NCBI GenBank assembly: GCA_041591895.1
Contig: JBFHRE010000135.1
Span: 1 to 6,289, forward strand
Length of the DNA stretch: 6,289 nt
Direction: 5' to 3'
DNA from: JBFHRE01 sp041591895
GTDB taxonomy: Bacteria > Actinomycetota > Acidimicrobiia > Spongiisociales > ZC4RG35
Part shown: positions 4,121 to 6,289 of the stretch, in pieces
Layout of the letters: every line of letters starts with the position of its first letter
Numbering within the stretch: position 1 is the stretch's first letter
Notes under the pieces: model-generated
The model's input: only the letters and a program-made list of their open reading frames with translations
The model's database searches: none
Told to the model about the DNA's origin: nothing
Program-made: the position numbers and the translations under genes

Positions 4121-6289
4121 GTGAAGGTCGGTCTGCTCGGTCCGTTGGAGGTTGGAGGGTTGGTCCTCGAACCGCGGGACCGCACGGCCCTGAGCGTCCT
4201 GGCGCTCCGCAACAACCAGGTGGTGACCGCCGACCAATTGGCGGACGCCCTGTGGCCCTCTTCCCTGCCCGCTTCCTGGAACAAGCAGGTTCAGATCTGC
4301 ATCTCACGGCTCCGGAAGTCAATGGGTCCGGACACGATCACGACCATGCCCCATGGGTACCGGCTGGAACTCACGGATGAAGATCTCGACACCCATGAGT
4401 TCGAACAGCTGATAACCCGAGCTCACACGCTCCTGGCCGATGGCGAGGCCGACAGAGCCGCGGTTTCGTATGCACGTGCTCTGACCCTCTGGCGAGGAAC
4501 TCCCTTCGAGGAACTGGACGGTTGGCCCCAGGGGCAGATCGAGAGAGAGCGCCTGATGGAACTACGACTCTCGACCCAAGACGACTGGCTCGACGCGAGA
4601 CTCCTCGCCGGGGACCATCTCCGGGTCGCGGTCGATGCCGGTGCCCTGGTCGCCGAGGAGCCGCTACGGGAACGACGCTGGCGTTCGCTCGCACTTGCCC
4701 AGTACCGATCGGGCAGACAGGCCGGCGCCCTCCGCTCCCTGGAAGCCGCCCGATCGACACTGATGACGGAGCTGGGGGTAGACCCCGGCTCAGAACTCGT
4801 CGAGCTGGAGCAGGCCATCCTGCGCCACGACCCAGCTCTCGCCGCCCCTCCACCCATCTTGACCACGAGCGCAACCTGTCCGTACAAAGGCCTGACGTCG
4901 TATGACGAGGACGACGTCGATGTGTTCTTCGGCCGCTCCGCCGAAGTTGCCATGGCCCTGGACCGCCTCCGACACAATCCCCTCCTGGTGCTCGCCGGCC
5001 CGTCAGGGAGCGGGAAGTCATCTCTGGCGAGGGCGGGCCTGGTACCGGCCGTGAAGGAGAGGGGCGACCTGGTAGGGGTGATCGTGCCCGGCCGGGACCC
5101 GGTCCGGGCCCTGATCGAAACGGCCGTCGCGGCCTCGACGCTGGTGGTGGATCAGCTCGAGGAATTGTTCGCTCACGACATCCCTGTTGAAGAGGTCAAA
5201 GAGTTCTGCCGACGACTCGCTCGACACGCTACAGAGAGCGGCCCGGTGATCCTCGTGGTCAGAAGCGACTACCTGGGCGAACTCACGGTGTCGCCGGAGC
5301 TCAGCCGTCTCACCGAGAAGGGCCTGCTGCTGGTCTCACCGCTGGTGGGTCAGTCTCTACGGCAGGCAATCGAGGAACCGGCAGCGCAGGCCGGGTTGCG
5401 ATTGGAGCACGGACTCGTCGAACTACTCGAGCGCGACACCGAGGGCGAGCCGGGCGCCCTGCCGCTCCTCTCGCACGCACTCGCCGAAACCTGGCGCAGA
5501 CGCGACGGGAATGTCCTGACGGTCGAAGGGTACCGGGCGAGCGGGGGAATCCGGGGGGCGGTCGCTCATTCGGCGGACCGCCTGTACGACAGCCTTCCGG
5601 CCGAACAGCGGGTGGTTCTGCGGTCGCTGATGCTGCGGATGGTTTCACCTTCGATCGATGGGCCCCCGGTCCGGTGCCGGATACCCAGGCGGAACGTTGT
5701 GGGCGACCCCGATCGAGACCGGGTGGTTGCACTGCTGGTTCGGTCACGGCTCGTGACCGCAGAGGAGGATTCGTACGAGCTGGCTCACGAGGCACTGGCC
5801 CGCGCCTGGCCGCGCTTGAGATCGTGGCTGGACGACGACGCCGAGGGGCAGAGGATCATGCGCCACCTGGCCGCCCGCGCCGAGGAGTGGGAGGCGTTGG
5901 GAAGGCCCGACGGAGAGCTGTACCGAGGGGCGAGGCTGGAGGCCGTGGTCGAGTGGCAGGCGTCCGGTGATGCGGGTCTCAATGACGCGGAACGGGCGTT
6001 CGTGCAGGCGGCGATCGAGCTTGCGTCGAAAGAACGAGATCAGGTGTTGCAGCGGGCCCGTCGGGATGCTCGACAGAACCGGCGCCTGAAGGCGCTGCTG
6101 GTCGTCGGCACAGTATTCCTCGTCGCAGCAGTGGCGGGCGGGCTGCTGGCGATCAACGGACGCGAAGCGGCGCGTCTCGAGGCGTTGGTCGGACAGTCGC
6201 TCGCCTTGAGGGGAACGAACCGAGCGGCGGCGGCACTGATGGCGGTGGAGGCCTACCGGATGAGTCCGGACGCAGCCTCGTGGTCCGCC
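4121..6289 (+). CDS. SARP/BTAD transcriptional regulator fused to an nSTAND1 NTPase and a membrane helix, C-terminus (probably WD40) outside the window
   Basis: Open from GTG 4121 to the window end: 723 codons, no stop. Residues 1-84 form an OmpR/SARP winged helix: KVGLLGPLEVGG, LEPRDRTALSVLALR, then ADQLADALW and a recognition-helix segment ending ISRLRKSMG (61-69). Residues about 88-235 are a BTAD domain ending ELGVDPGSELVELEQAIL (217-234). Next comes an nSTAND1-type NTPase: the entry motif PYKGLTSY...FFGRSAE (254-275), Walker A GPSGSGKSS (293-301), Walker B LVVDQLEELF (341-350), VVRSDYLGEL (379-388), GEPGALPLLSHALAETWRRR (442-461) and GYRASGGIRGAVAHSA (470-485). A basic stretch RRDARQNRRLK (647-657) precedes one transmembrane helix (about 658-678), then a helical region with QSLALRG and AVEAYRMSPD as in family members that continue into WD40 propellers. 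The likely role is an ATP-gated DNA-binding activator held at the membrane, with its C-terminal part outside if the basic flank stays inside. There is no usable ribosome site before the GTG; it is probably translated leaderless. The 3' part lies beyond the window. Confidence 0.93.
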   Translation, partial: MKVGLLGPLEVGGLVLEPRDRTALSVLALRNNQVVTADQLADALWPSSLPASWNKQVQICISRLRKSMGPDTITTMPHGYRLELTDEDLDTHEFEQLITRAHTLLADGEADRAAVSYARALTLWRGTPFEELDGWPQGQIERERLMELRLSTQDDWLDARLLAGDHLRVAVDAGALVAEEPLRERRWRSLALAQYRSGRQAGALRSLEAARSTLMTELGVDPGSELVELEQAILRHDPALAAPPPILTTSATCPYKGLTSYDEDDVDVFFGRSAEVAMALDRLRHNPLLVLAGPSGSGKSSLARAGLVPAVKERGDLVGVIVPGRDPVRALIETAVAASTLVVDQLEELFAHDIPVEEVKEFCRRLARHATESGPVILVVRSDYLGELTVSPELSRLTEKGLLLVSPLVGQSLRQAIEEPAAQAGLRLEHGLVELLERDTEGEPGALPLLSHALAETWRRRDGNVLTVEGYRASGGIRGAVAHSADRLYDSLPAEQRVVLRSLMLRMVSPSIDGPPVRCRIPRRNVVGDPDRDRVVALLVRSRLVTAEEDSYELAHEALARAWPRLRSWLDDDAEGQRIMRHLAARAEEWEALGRPDGELYRGARLEAVVEWQASGDAGLNDAERAFVQAAIELASKERDQVLQRARRDARQNRRLKALLVVGTVFLVAAVAGGLLAINGREAARLEALVGQSLALRGTNRAAAALMAVEAYRMSPDAASWSA

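Noticed and set aside
3976..4284. Upstream extension of the secreted-protein frame, giving a 257-residue product
   Set aside because: The extension would cover the divergent promoter and overlap the regulator's N-terminus, its sequence is low-complexity Arg/Ser/Thr/Pro, and it would bury the signal peptide inside the protein.
4371..5021. Minus-strand open frames antisense to the BTAD and NTPase region
   Set aside because: Composition is Arg/Ser/Pro-rich without motifs; the plus-strand frame has intact SARP, BTAD and Walker motifs throughout.
4254..6289. The STAND-type NTPase as an Avs-like antiphage defence protein
   Set aside because: The N-terminus is a SARP DNA-binding domain plus BTAD, with no nuclease, protease or other killing effector, and the neighbours are not defence genes; a transcriptional regulator is the simpler reading.

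Overview
The window is GC-rich, densely coding DNA with GTG as well as ATG starts, a probably leaderless regulator gene and protein families that are common in Actinomycetota. The best reading is a chromosomal segment of a high-GC actinobacterium. The style of the large regulator would fit Acidimicrobiia or relatives, but that placement is inference. I see no mobile element, CRISPR array, tRNA or rRNA.

Layout: four genes lie head to tail on the minus strand. In transcription order they are a small Sec-secreted protein of unknown function (3975-3511), a lipoprotein with a LamG/concanavalin-like domain and a probable lipocalin-like C-terminal domain (3439-2186), a beta-lactamase-fold serine hydrolase (2070-859), and the N-terminal membrane part of a sensor-type protein that leaves the window at base 1 (800-1). 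The gaps are 71, 115 and 58 nt, so co-transcription is possible. GC-rich hairpins in the first two gaps could reduce readthrough.

On the plus strand, diverging from the secreted-protein gene across a 145-bp intergenic region, a large regulator starts at 4121 and runs off the right edge. It has a SARP-type winged helix, a BTAD domain, an nSTAND1-type P-loop NTPase domain, one transmembrane helix and the start of a region that in relatives leads into WD40 repeats.

The divergent intergenic region is the most informative non-coding part. It holds (a) a near-consensus promoter, TTGACG-17 bp-GATAAT, whose predicted +1 is the G of the GTG start; (b) a perfect 8-1-8 palindrome that covers the -10 box and abuts the start codon; and (c) three GGTATC direct repeats spaced 22 and 11 bp apart, the helical-turn phasing typical of SARP operators. 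Taken together, they suggest that the regulator controls itself and/or the divergent genes for envelope and secreted proteins. Because the regulator itself seems to span the membrane, the locus could be a cell-surface sensing module: an ATPase-gated membrane transcription factor beside secreted and lipid-anchored proteins. That functional link is a hypothesis; the sequence elements are directly visible.
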